Below are positions 6,776 to 13,637 of a DNA stretch of 15,629 nucleotides, piece by piece (positions within the stretch are counted from its first letter, which is position 1; each line of letters starts with the position of its first letter). Under the pieces are notes generated by a model. It was given only the letters and a program-made list of their open reading frames with translations. It made no database searches and was not told where the DNA came from. The position numbers were made by a program, and so were the translations under genes. Source of the DNA: Acidobacteriaceae bacterium (GTDB lineage: Bacteria > Acidobacteriota > Terriglobia > Terriglobales > Acidobacteriaceae); contig PMMJ01000483.1 of the NCBI GenBank assembly GCA_003162255.1, positions 1 to 15,629 of the forward strand. Direction: 5' to 3'.

Positions 6776-6781
6776 AGGAGG
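6776..6781 (+). promoter_or_regulatory. Shine-Dalgarno of the GH18 gene
   Basis: A perfect AGGAGG stands 6 nt before the ATG at 6788. It is one of the strongest ribosome sites in the window and fixes the start. Confidence 0.8.
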
Positions 6782-6787
6782 TAACTC

Positions 6788-7954
6788 ATGAATACCGTCA
6801 AGCGGGGCTTGGCGATGGCGGCCGCGATCTTCATCCTTGCCGGGCTGCTGCTGTCCCTGCCGGCAAAGGCCCAGAGCGCAGCGCCGGACACGGCTGCGGC
6901 GCGCACACTCACCAAGCGTCTGGTCGGCGATTACGGCTATTGGAGCAGATACCAGACTCCGCCCTACGGGGCGGCACAGATTCCTTATAAGAAGCTCACT
7001 CATATCAACCACGACGGAGTCAGCCTCAACGGTGATGGGACGCTGTCGGTGCCCGACGGCTTTCTGGAGCCGGCACTTATCCGCCGGGCCCACAAGGCAG
7101 GGGTCAAGGTGATGCTGTTGCTGGTGGGCGACTTCATGGCCTTGGACACTCCCGGCCTGATGGATACTGCCATGAGCAACCTCTGGACCTTCATGTCGGA
7201 GAAGGGCTACGACGGCGTCGACATCGACTGGGAGTATCCGCAAACCGCCCCGCAACGCAGGCAGTTTTTTGCTCTCATGAGCGCCTTGCGCTCGACCTTC
7301 CCCAGCCCCACCTACACCATCTCCGCCGATGTTGCGCCCTGGGGCGGATGGGGCTACGACCTGAAGAACGTCGAGCCGCTGGTCGATTACTTCAACATCA
7401 TGATGTACGACTGCGCCGGACCCTGGACCGACGACGCCCAGCTCAACTCCATGATCTTGTGGGACAACAGTGACCCTGAGCCTTGGGAGTGTCAACCCGG
7501 AGGCAGCGCGCAAGGGGCGATTAAAGTCTTCGAGGGCGCTGGCGTCGCACCCGAAAAACTGAACATGGGAATGCCCTACTACGGATATGTCTACCTCAAC
7601 GTAAGTGAACTCTGGGGCGTGTGTCCCAACGCCGCGCATACTCGCGATGGCAACTGCGACGATTACGTCATCACCCAAAACTACGGAATGTTTTTCAAGC
7701 AGCGTATCAACAAGAAGGGCTGGGAGACTTTCTACGATCCCATCGCCCTCGTCCCTTACATGCTGCGGGCGAATGGACGTCCAGGTTTTGCCACCTACGA
7801 CGATCCTTCTTCCACCTATTACCGAACCTGGTATTCGGATTGGAAGCGGGGACTGGGTGGAACCTTCATGTGGTCCCTCGATGCCGATTATGACGGCCAA
7901 TCGCAGGACCTGCTGGACGCCGAGTACGCCGGAAGCCTCCAGCCCACCGAATAG
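6788..7954 (+). CDS. Secreted glycoside hydrolase family 18 protein (chitinase-like)
   Basis: A 388-residue GH18 enzyme. Residues 1-28 form a Sec signal peptide (KR, a hydrophobic core, then cleavage after AKA), so it acts outside the cytoplasm. The TIM-barrel catalytic motif is DGVDIDWEYP (142-151) with E149 as proton donor and D145/D147 supporting the substrate-assisted mechanism. Barrel strands are also visible as KVMLLLVGD (107-115), YTISADVAPWG (176-186) and YFNIMMYD (201-208; Y207 and D208 are the usual substrate-positioning pair). The C-terminal GTFMWSLDADY supplies the conserved Trp. The likely substrate is chitin or another beta-1,4-GlcNAc polymer. No carbohydrate-binding module is present. 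Four cysteines (about 209, 236, 278 and 290) could form disulfides. A broken partial copy lies 128 bp upstream. Family call secure; substrate inferred. Confidence 0.92.
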   Translation: MNTVKRGLAMAAAIFILAGLLLSLPAKAQSAAPDTAAARTLTKRLVGDYGYWSRYQTPPYGAAQIPYKKLTHINHDGVSLNGDGTLSVPDGFLEPALIRRAHKAGVKVMLLLVGDFMALDTPGLMDTAMSNLWTFMSEKGYDGVDIDWEYPQTAPQRRQFFALMSALRSTFPSPTYTISADVAPWGGWGYDLKNVEPLVDYFNIMMYDCAGPWTDDAQLNSMILWDNSDPEPWECQPGGSAQGAIKVFEGAGVAPEKLNMGMPYYGYVYLNVSELWGVCPNAAHTRDGNCDDYVITQNYGMFFKQRINKKGWETFYDPIALVPYMLRANGRPGFATYDDPSSTYYRTWYSDWKRGLGGTFMWSLDADYDGQSQDLLDAEYAGSLQPTE

Positions 7955-7990
7955 GCCGGCAAGAAAAGCCATCGGCGCGGAATCGAAGTT

Positions 7991-8090
7991 GTCATCCTGA
8001 GCGGAGCAGAGACTTCACGAAGTGAAGTCTCTGCGGCGTCGAAGGACCCCTGCACCTTCTCGCTCAGCAGGATGCGTCAGCGAATTCTCC
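7991..8090. repeat. Dispersed repeat, copy 1 (100 bp) with 13-bp perfect hairpin
   Basis: This block recurs at 9035-9135 with about 94% identity, in the same orientation. Its core is a perfect hairpin, GCAGAGACTTCAC (8006-8018) and GTGAAGTCTCTGC (8022-8034), around a GAA loop. It lies 36 bp after the GH18 stop and could act as a terminator, but it lacks a T-tract. It resembles 'GTCATCCTGAGCG..' intergenic repeats I recall from Acidobacteriota. The two copies bracket the toxin-antitoxin genes. Confidence 0.85.
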
Positions 8091-8192
8091 CCGCCGATTG
8101 GGCCCTGGTCGGGGTGGCGCTTAAGCACGCAGTTCCACCTATCGCAAAGTGCACAATGAGCGGGGCACCCGGCCGTAGGCGAACCGCTGTTT

Positions 8193-8234
8193 GTCAACTA
8201 TTCCCTTGACAGACTATTCCATATAAGGAATACT
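8193..8234 (+). promoter_or_regulatory. Toxin-antitoxin promoter with overlapping operator repeats; leaderless toxin start
   Basis: A perfect TTGACA (8206-8211) is followed at 17 nt by AATACT (8229-8234). The spacer and -10 carry an inverted repeat, TATTCC (8215-8220) with GGAATA (8227-8232). A second one, GTCAA (8193-8197) with TTGAC (8206-8210), overlaps the -35. Such symmetry over the promoter is expected for autoregulation by the antitoxin. The toxin ATG (8241) is 6 nt after the -10 with no Shine-Dalgarno, so the transcript probably starts at the ATG. Confidence 0.65.
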
Positions 8235-8240
8235 ACCTGC

Positions 8241-8600
8241 ATGGCTTGGGACGTCGAGTTCACCCGCCAGTTCGAGGCTTGGTGGGACTCCCTGTCCGAA
8301 GATGAGCAAGTCGAAATCAGCGCCAAGGTTGAACTGTTGCAGGAGCGCGGCCCCACCCTGCCCCGGCCTCATGCCGACGTGATTTCCATTTCCCGCCACG
8401 CCAACATGAAGGAGCTGCGAGGCAAGGTGAAGGACCGCCAATTGCGAGTGCTCTACGCGTTTGATCCTCGCCGCACGGCGCTGCTCCTGCTTGGCGGCGA
8501 CAAGACGGGCGATCCCAATTGGTACAACAAGTTTGTGCCGATTGCCGACGATTTTTTCGATCGGCATCTAAGGCGGCTTGAAGAGAGACGCCAGAAGTAA
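8241..8600 (+). CDS. Type II toxin, RelE/HigB (Gp49-like) family
   Basis: A 119-residue basic protein of the RelE superfamily, Gp49/HigB branch, whose members are ribosome-associated mRNA interferases. Typical features are the N-terminal EFTRQFEAWWDSLS helix and the RPHADVISISRHANMKELR segment. The beta-strand core DRQLRVLYAFDPRRTALLLLGGDK is also present, and the family's catalytic-type basic residues sit in these strands. The chosen ATG directly follows a strong promoter. The predicted antitoxin is encoded 41 nt downstream; toxin-first order is the usual HigBA arrangement. Expression is probably repressed through the palindromes in the promoter. Toxicity has not been shown, but the family, partner and operator all agree. 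Confidence 0.9.
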   Translation: MAWDVEFTRQFEAWWDSLSEDEQVEISAKVELLQERGPTLPRPHADVISISRHANMKELRGKVKDRQLRVLYAFDPRRTALLLLGGDKTGDPNWYNKFVPIADDFFDRHLRRLEERRQK

Positions 8601-8641
8601 GCAGCACATCACGGTCCATGACCGATTAGAGGAGAACCACG

Positions 8642-8971
8642 GTGCCCAAGAATTTCAACTCACTCCGCGCCAAAATGTCTTCCGCTGCCCAGCAACGCTC
8701 GCGTCTGCTGGCGGCCAGCTATCGCTCCGGCATGGCTCTCGACGAACTCCGCCAGGCGCGCGACCTGACCCAAGTGCATCTTGCCAAAATTCTCAGAGTC
8801 AACCAGGCCGCCGTATCCAAACTCGAACGCCGCGCCGATATGTATGTAAGCACCCTCCACGACTTTGTCAAAGCCCTGGGCGGAGAACTGAAAATCACCG
8901 CCAAGTTCCCCGAAGGAACCGTCGAGATCACCCAGTTCGAGGACGTAAAGAAAGCCGCCGGCAAGGATTGA
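8642..8971 (+). CDS. Antitoxin, XRE/HigA-type helix-turn-helix protein
   Basis: A 109-residue protein with a GTG start preceded by AGAGGAG (8628-8634) at 7 nt. The XRE helix-turn-helix covers about residues 33-75, with LRQARDLTQVHLAKIL, the recognition helix NQAAVSKLERR and YVSTLHDFVKALGG. A short acidic tail (about 82-109) is probably the toxin-binding part. It should neutralise the upstream HigB-like toxin and repress the shared promoter. The contrast in translation signals is notable: the antitoxin has a strong ribosome site while the toxin has none, which would favour antitoxin excess. Gene order, length and motifs match known HigBA pairs. Confidence 0.9.
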   Translation: MPKNFNSLRAKMSSAAQQRSRLLAASYRSGMALDELRQARDLTQVHLAKILRVNQAAVSKLERRADMYVSTLHDFVKALGGELKITAKFPEGTVEITQFEDVKKAAGKD

Positions 8972-9034
8972 ACCGGCGCTTCATCAGCAGCCTTCAGCCG
9001 TTAGCTTTAAACTCTCAACCACCCTATCCAAGCT

Positions 9035-9135
9035 GTCATCTTGAGCGGAGCAGGGACTTCACGAAGTGAAGTCTCTGCGGAGTCGAAGGACCCCTGCACC
9101 TTCTCGCTCAGCAGGAACGCCTCAGGGAATTCTCC
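9035..9135. repeat. Dispersed repeat, copy 2 (101 bp)
   Basis: Direct-orientation copy of 7991-8090 with a few substitutions and one indel near its right end. The hairpin core is kept, with one G-T wobble. It begins 64 bp after the antitoxin stop. Confidence 0.85.
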
Positions 9136-9523
9136 CTGTCAAGTCGGGGGCTTCACTCTCAGTGTCTCTCTCAATTTGTTTACTGGTAAGGTATTAATGC
9201 GTGTTTACCACTACCCCCTCCCCCCGATCTAATTGAATCATGGGGTTACGGGGGATCGCGACGCCAAAATCTAGAGCGCCAAGGACTTATTTTCAAAATC
9301 TTCCAGAATAAGGACTTAATTCGATTTCTTGCCTGATTCTCTCGAAATTCATAGATTTGGCGGCGTTTGGCTCCTGCTCGTCAGCTCAACTCATGTTTAT
9401 CGAAGAGTTACTGACGATTTTCCTGGCGCGGCCGGGGTGGCCTTGATTAGGGTTGGCGCACCTCGGCTGCGACACACCAGGGAACATTGTCGCGCAGGGG
9501 CGAGTTGGATGTCTGTGATGGGG
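9136..9523. other. Intergenic stretch without a supported gene
   Basis: No reading frame here has recognisable protein character. It holds a direct repeat AAGGACTTA (9281-9289 and 9310-9318) and runs of C and G. Near its right edge is TTGGATGTCTGTGATG (9505-9520), a direct near-copy of 9529-9543 inside the left arm of the cassette. It may be old mobile-element debris. Confidence 0.4.
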
Positions 9524-9545
9524 CACACTGGATGTTTGTGATGAA
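9524..9545 (+). repeat. Left inverted-repeat arm of the ATPase-PIN cassette
   Basis: CACACTG-GAT-GTTTGTGATGAA reads inward. Its inverse occurs at 11797-11816 as CACACTG-C-GTTTGTGATGAA: 19 identical bases with one substitution and a 2-nt gap. The arms face each other across the ATPase-PIN genes like transposon ends. Confidence 0.5.
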
Positions 9546-9608
9546 AAGGGGTTGGAACCTCGCCCAGTTGTCCGCGGCGGGGTCCAGTTCACCCGGCCTC
9601 CTTTACTT

Positions 9609-10041
9609 CTAGCACAGCTGCTCAACCTGCACTGCGAAACATGCAAAAACAGATGCGGCACAACCGCAGAGGTGGGATTCTGTCACGAAGATTATCGGCT
9701 GGATCCCGCCAATTGCCGCCGCTAAAAGGTGCTGGTCGTGGCTCGGCCATTTGCACTTGCGTGCTTTGGCGTTATCCTGCCGCGACAGGGTGTTACGGGG
9801 GACGAGAACTGCCCGTTCGGTTAGGGCAGTAAAGAAGAGCTCGATGACGTCGTTCCGGTAGGTGCGGAACTATGCGTTGGTACTCGACCAGCGGCTTGGG
9901 GTTGTATCGCATGCGCCGCCTGCCGTATGCGACATCCTCTATTGCTGACAGCCGCCGGTCAAGGGCGTTGCCCCGACGGCGCCCGGCGATTTGACCGTTT
10001 GCCATAGAAACCACCGAGGTATCGATGACGGAATCAGCCAT
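9609..10041 (-). pseudogene. PIN-domain nuclease-like protein, frameshifted
   Basis: Starting at ATG 10041, the first 57 residues (MADSVIDTSVVSMANG... to LVEYQRI) lead into an off-frame tail ending at 9793. Dropping one base at about 9870 restores a frame reading FRTYRNDVIELFFTALTERA, then NAKARKCKWPSHDQHLLAAA and PIIFVTE, to TAG at 9609-9611. The rebuilt protein has 143 residues and four acidic residues spaced as in PIN ribonucleases: D7 (VIDTSV), E53, D102 (SHDQHLLAAA) and E121 (VTE). The start overlaps the ATPase stop by 8 nt (ATGGCTGA), so the pair is translationally coupled. PIN proteins cleave RNA and often serve as toxins, so an effector role is likely. One extra base explains the break; a sequencing error is possible. 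Confidence 0.75.
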
Positions 10042-11503
10042 TTCGTTTGCCTATGGCGTTGAGTAGCGCGACGCGGTCGTCGAGGGCCTGGCTCATGAAG
10101 TTAGCCGGAAGGTTTTCGAACTGGAACGAATTCCCGATCTCAAGTTGCTTGACTTCGGCTTCGCCGTCGTCCGAGCCGGTGAGAAGCACAGCTACGTCGC
10201 CTGTCGCCAGTGGTGGAACGTCGCGGCGCTCGACCGACGACCCGGCGGCGAGTGGTCGGGTGCCTTCCGCAAGTCGACGGCGTAGCCGTAGTAATAGGTA
10301 CTCGCTATGAGTCTCGACGACCGTAATCACGCCGTAGCTGGCTAAATAAATAAAGAAATCCGCAAGGCCAGCTTGTGCGTCGGGATGAAGGTGAATCTCG
10401 GGCTGCTGTACTAAGTAAATGCCGCCGCTCCGCGTTAAGAGCCCTTGGATAAGCACGGGCAGCACTTGCGAGACGCCGAAGCCAACGTCGGCAAGGTTCG
10501 CGGTGGTGCCTCGACCGGCCCCTGTAATGTCCACCTCGAAGAGGTTGAGTCGCTTCGCTATGTCCTTAACGTCAAGGGAGTCGGCAAGTTTAAGATGTCT
10601 GATCCAGAAAGACAGCGCGGAGTGCAATGATCTCGGCCCCTGCGGCTTGAGCAGCAGCTCGGTAATAAGTAGGTCTACTGCCTGCTCGCCACTCGGCCCA
10701 CCCCGGGTAGAACTGAAACCTCCAAATGCGTACCGTCGTTCCGGCGGCGTTCTGAAGGGACCGATGAATTCGCTTCGTGACAGGCACTACTGCAGAAATA
10801 GGAAGAAGAATCGGCTAGTTGCGACAAACACACTGATGCGGTGCTTCACTCTTGGCGCGCTTCTGCTATAGAACGCTGGGCGGGCTTCGATTATCGGGAA
10901 AAAACTTCGAGGCCCGAGCCTAAGGCGCAGGGACTTTGGCGGTAGAACGGTCGTGTAGACTCGCCAGTGCTCCTTGCGTTCGCCGCTGATCGTCCTGACA
11001 AAAATCGCGCTACCAACCTCGGCGACCTTTATCTCGAAACGGCTCAGGCTGGGCCCAAAGGGCTCGTCGACTGAGAAGCTGAGGCGTACGTCGATTTGCC
11101 CTGCCTCGGGTAGGTTGGTATCGCGCCACGAACCATAGCCGTAAAAGTAGCCGAATTCGCGGGGGCGCGGAACGGAAAAGTCAACGAATCGCGCACCTCG
11201 ATCATTGCTTACCTTTGCGAGGTCTGGCGCGCTAATCGAGAATGAAAGCGATATTTCCGACTGCTCGTCGTGATTGTGGACAACATCGACGTAGTTACCC
11301 AAGTCGCAATAGGTTCCCGCCAGCGCCAATGGCATCAGGGCCGAGCCCATCGCCTCCCGTTCTATGCTCTGTTTGAGGAGAAGAATGGCCGAGAGCACGG
11401 AGGACTTGCCGCTGCTGTTTCTCCCGACAAGGCAAGTTAGTGGCGCCAGTTTGAACCAGCCCGAGTCGCGAAATAGACGGAAGTTCTCGAGTCGCAGTTT
11501 CAT
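10034..11503 (-). pseudogene. OLD/DUF3696-type AAA ATPase, interrupted by an amber codon
   Basis: From ATG 11503 the frame encodes 489 residues with one TAG at codon 239 (10789-10787) and no shift. The reading on both sides is clearly one protein, as the amber is followed in frame by CLSRSEFIGPFRTPPERRYA. An ABC/OLD-like ATPase is indicated by KLRLENFRLFRD, then Walker A GRNSSGKSS (27-35). The signature-like GFGVSQVLPVL (about 341-351), Walker B YLVQQPEIHLHP (363-374) and the ETHSE H-loop (397-401) follow. Relatives normally have E-Q-P-E in Walker B; here the first Glu is Gln366. The C-terminus matches the DUF3696 style (NSFQFENLP). Such ATPases gate partner nucleases in Septu, PARIS and Gabija-like defence. 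The partner here is the overlapping PIN gene. Amber plus Walker B change suggest an inactive copy. Start choice lacks a ribosome site; alternatives are 11539 and 11614. Confidence 0.82.
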
Positions 11504-11796
11504 CGAAGGGCGTTTGCTGATCGAATTGGCGTCGAACATGCGGTTAGTCGGTCTGATAAGTGGCACCCCCCAGGTCTGCGCGCTGTATCTTACAGGTGCT
11601 CCGCAACGGACCATCTAGCCACGCTCGCCGTGCCTCTGTCAAGCAGTGTATAGCCAGCGGGTGCGCCGGTCCCGGCGGCCACCTCCTTCCTCCCGGATCC
11701 TGCGCATCTATCACGGAGCACGGAACTGGCCCTGAGGGTTGAGGGGTTTTGGTTCTGCAGGGACCTCGCTCAGAGCTCCACCTGAACACTCAGGGA
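11504..11796. other. Upstream region of the ATPase gene, no supported gene
   Basis: The stretch between the ATPase start and the right inverted-repeat arm shows no convincing coding frame and no clear promoter pair on the minus strand. It should contain the module's control region. Confidence 0.35.
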
Positions 11797-11816
11797 TTCA
11801 TCACAAACGCAGTGTG
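11797..11816 (-). repeat. Right inverted-repeat arm of the ATPase-PIN cassette
   Basis: On the minus strand this reads CACACTGCGTTTGTGATGAA and matches the left arm (9524-9545). It also forms a local hairpin, CATCACA (11799-11805) with TGTGATG (11813-11819). Confidence 0.5.
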
Positions 11817-11911
11817 ATGGGGTTCACTTACAAATAGCGCTTTCGCTGGGAATCATGGTAATTGGGATACTTTGTTTTTTCATATTTCATGCGGGAAACA
11901 GGAGCTTACAA

Positions 11912-12544
11912 ATGTCTTCATATCCAGAGAGTGTTGCTCGATGTCAGCATATTAAAGTCAACGGGACGCAGTGCGGATCGCCGGCGCTGCGCAATGAGAC
12001 GTATTGTTACTTTCACATGCGATGGGCTTTGAAGAGCATGGAGATTGACGAAGGGCGGCAGCGGGAGCGGTGGAATGTGACGCTGGCGCTGCCGGAGGAT
12101 GCAGATTCGATCCAGATGGGGTTGGGCGAGGTGATCCGGCTGATCCTGACCAACCGGATTAATCATCAAACAGCCGCGTTGCTGGTGTACACGCTGCAGA
12201 CGGCTTCGGTCAATCTGAGATATACCTCGTTACAGCCGGAGCCGACGCGGGTGGTGATTGATCGCGAGGCCGCGGCGCGGCGTCCGCTTGGGACTTCGGC
12301 GTGGTCGAAGGTCGAGGGACGCGAGTACGACGACTTGATGGAGGACGTTCGAACTGGGAACGGCTGGAAGGAAAACTCCGTGGACCAGTTCGACAAGGGA
12401 GAATACTGCCCTTGGCCCAACACCCCCTTACGAGAGAATGAGCGCTTGTTGCCGGGCGAATCTCAACAACAAAGGCAAATCAGGGTTGAGAAACAAAGGC
12501 GCCTGGAAGCTGAGGCGAAACGATCTCAGGAGATTCCAATATAG
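11912..12544 (+). CDS. Hypothetical protein with N-terminal Cys/His zinc-knuckle-like motif
   Basis: A 210-residue soluble protein. ATG 11912 is chosen because AGGAG (11900-11904) lies 7 nt upstream; the frame is open to 11855 but that prefix is hydrophobic and unsupported. The N-terminus carries C11, H13, C21, C32 and H35 (RCQHIKVNGTQCGSPALRNE then TYCYFH), spaced like a small zinc-binding knuckle. The pattern 'Cys, Lys, Gly, Cys, about 10 residues, Cys-x2-His' recalls knuckles in phage- and nuclease-associated proteins. A helical middle (about 68-105) follows. The C-terminal third is charged and Gln/Arg/Glu-rich (LPGESQQQRQIRVEKQRRLE), probably coiled or disordered. I recall similar proteins as multi-copy families in Acidobacteriota but cannot assign a function. 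It sits alone, next to the inverted-repeat cassette, with no operon partner. Confidence 0.75.
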   Translation: MSSYPESVARCQHIKVNGTQCGSPALRNETYCYFHMRWALKSMEIDEGRQRERWNVTLALPEDADSIQMGLGEVIRLILTNRINHQTAALLVYTLQTASVNLRYTSLQPEPTRVVIDREAAARRPLGTSAWSKVEGREYDDLMEDVRTGNGWKENSVDQFDKGEYCPWPNTPLRENERLLPGESQQQRQIRVEKQRRLEAEAKRSQEIPI

Positions 12545-12620
12545 GAGTCCCAAGCGAAATTCAGAATCAGGATTGGTATTAGGATTTCAAATTAAGACTT
12601 CACGCTAACTGGAAGTTCGG

Positions 12621-13001
12621 TCAGAGGTTCCGCAGGAGCGCGGCGAGTGTGTCGATGGCCAGGTGGCTGGCGTGGGCGGAGGCTTGGGGCAAGCCTCCGA
12701 CTTTTCGAACCAGCTCTTCCCTGCTGATCTGGCGCGCTTCGTCTACATTTTTGCCTCTGACCAACTCCGTGATGGCAGAGCCGCAGGCCATCGCCGGAAC
12801 GCAGCCTTTGGCGCGAAAACGAATTTCGGCGATGCGCTTCGCTTCCAATTTCCTCTTTTCCAAACTTTTCTCCAACCTCAGGCTGAGTTCCAGAATGTCT
12901 CCGCAGGCAGGGTTTTCCAGGCGCGCGGTCGAGTCGGGAGCTTCGACTTCTCCCGCGTTTCGCGGATTCTGAAAATGGTCGAGGAGTTCGGCGGAATACA
13001 C
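12621..13001 (-). CDS. IscU/NifU-like iron-sulfur cluster scaffold protein
   Basis: A 126-residue protein resembling the IscU/NifU N-terminal scaffold, on which [2Fe-2S] clusters are built in the cytosol. Conserved features are the opening MYSAELLDHFQNPRN, the first ligand with its Asp in NPACGD (C33, D35), and AKGCVPAMACGSAITEL (C67, C73). The third classical ligand, normally a Cys after His near residue 110 (HC), reads His110-Ala111 here (SAHASHLA). A divergent subfamily with C73 as replacement ligand, or a carrier-type rather than assembly-type protein, is possible. A lysine/glutamate-rich insert (about 44-58) is also unusual. The start is GTG at 13001-12999, placed by the MYS opening; no strong ribosome site precedes it. 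No iscS or suf gene is adjacent. Confidence 0.85.
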   Translation of the reverse strand: MYSAELLDHFQNPRNAGEVEAPDSTARLENPACGDILELSLRLEKSLEKRKLEAKRIAEIRFRAKGCVPAMACGSAITELVRGKNVDEARQISREELVRKVGGLPQASAHASHLAIDTLAALLRNL

Positions 13002-13114
13002 AGGGCGATTGTAATGCTCCGGACGTCGTTCGATTACGCTCGATTACGGAAGTACCGCGGACGCAAACATTCCAGAGAAGAGGAACGGCGGCCGCATAGT
13101 TTAGGATTGTCATC

Positions 13115-13603
13115 ATGGCTACCTTATTCAATCCTCATAAACTCGATCAAGTACGCAAGGCAGCAGACAAATTAAGTTCGGAATCGCGCTCGGCGGATGA
13201 ACTGATGGAAGGCATCACGGTTCTACTGAACAAAGAAATGCTGAAGTATAACTGGGTAGGCTTCTACATGATGGAACCTGGAGCAAATCCGCCCGTGCTG
13301 GTCCTCGGACACTACCAGGGAGCGATGACTCCGCACACCCGCATTCCTCTGAACCAGGGCATCTGCGGCGCGGCGGCATCGTCGGGGAAGACGGTGGTGG
13401 TGGACGACGTAAAGAAGGATCAACGCTATCTTGCCTGCTCGCTTGAAACCAAGTCGGAGATCGTGGTTCCAGTCTTTGCGCACGGCCAGGTGGCTGGCGA
13501 ACTCGATATTGACAGTCACTTCGCAGCGGCATTCGCTCACGGAGACCGCGAACTGGTGGAATATTGCGCTCAGCTCGTGGGCAAGCGGCTGGAAAAAGAG
13601 TAA
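13115..13603 (+). CDS. GAF-domain protein, free methionine-(R)-sulfoxide reductase-like
   Basis: A 162-residue single GAF domain related to fRMsr (MsrC), which reduces free methionine-R-sulfoxide in the cytosol. The diagnostic end of the family is present: GICGAAASSGKTVVVDDV (C84), then YLACSLETKSEIVVPV (C108) and the closing LDIDSHFAAAF. E. coli MsrC uses three redox cysteines; the first, in the segment before RIP, is absent here (QGAMTPHTRIP). The catalytic and main resolving pair remain, so activity is plausible but the disulfide relay would differ. ATG 13115 has AGGA 8 nt upstream. It is divergent from the scaffold gene, 113 bp away, and 34 bp ahead of a Nudix gene on the same strand. Both deal with oxidised metabolites, which makes a small oxidative-repair operon reasonable. 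Confidence 0.82.
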   Translation: MATLFNPHKLDQVRKAADKLSSESRSADELMEGITVLLNKEMLKYNWVGFYMMEPGANPPVLVLGHYQGAMTPHTRIPLNQGICGAAASSGKTVVVDDVKKDQRYLACSLETKSEIVVPVFAHGQVAGELDIDSHFAAAFAHGDRELVEYCAQLVGKRLEKE

Positions 13604-13637
13604 GCCAGATCCTAGCGGCCTGAGGCGCTTTTCATCC

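Noticed and set aside
8006..8034. Hairpin considered as CRISPR repeat or tRNA-like element
   Set aside because: Only two copies 1 kb apart with no spacer series, and no cloverleaf.
9329..9541. Small plus-strand frame in the gap after the TA module
   Set aside because: No ribosome site, no family resemblance, overlaps repeat sequence.
10034..10627. Separate gene starting with TTG for the ATPase C-terminal half
   Set aside because: The frame is continuous with the N-terminal half across one TAG, and the intervening 53 codons are clearly part of the same domain.
10787..10789. Amber as pyrrolysine or recoded codon
   Set aside because: No supporting evidence in the window; the adjacent frameshift and the Walker B change point to decay.
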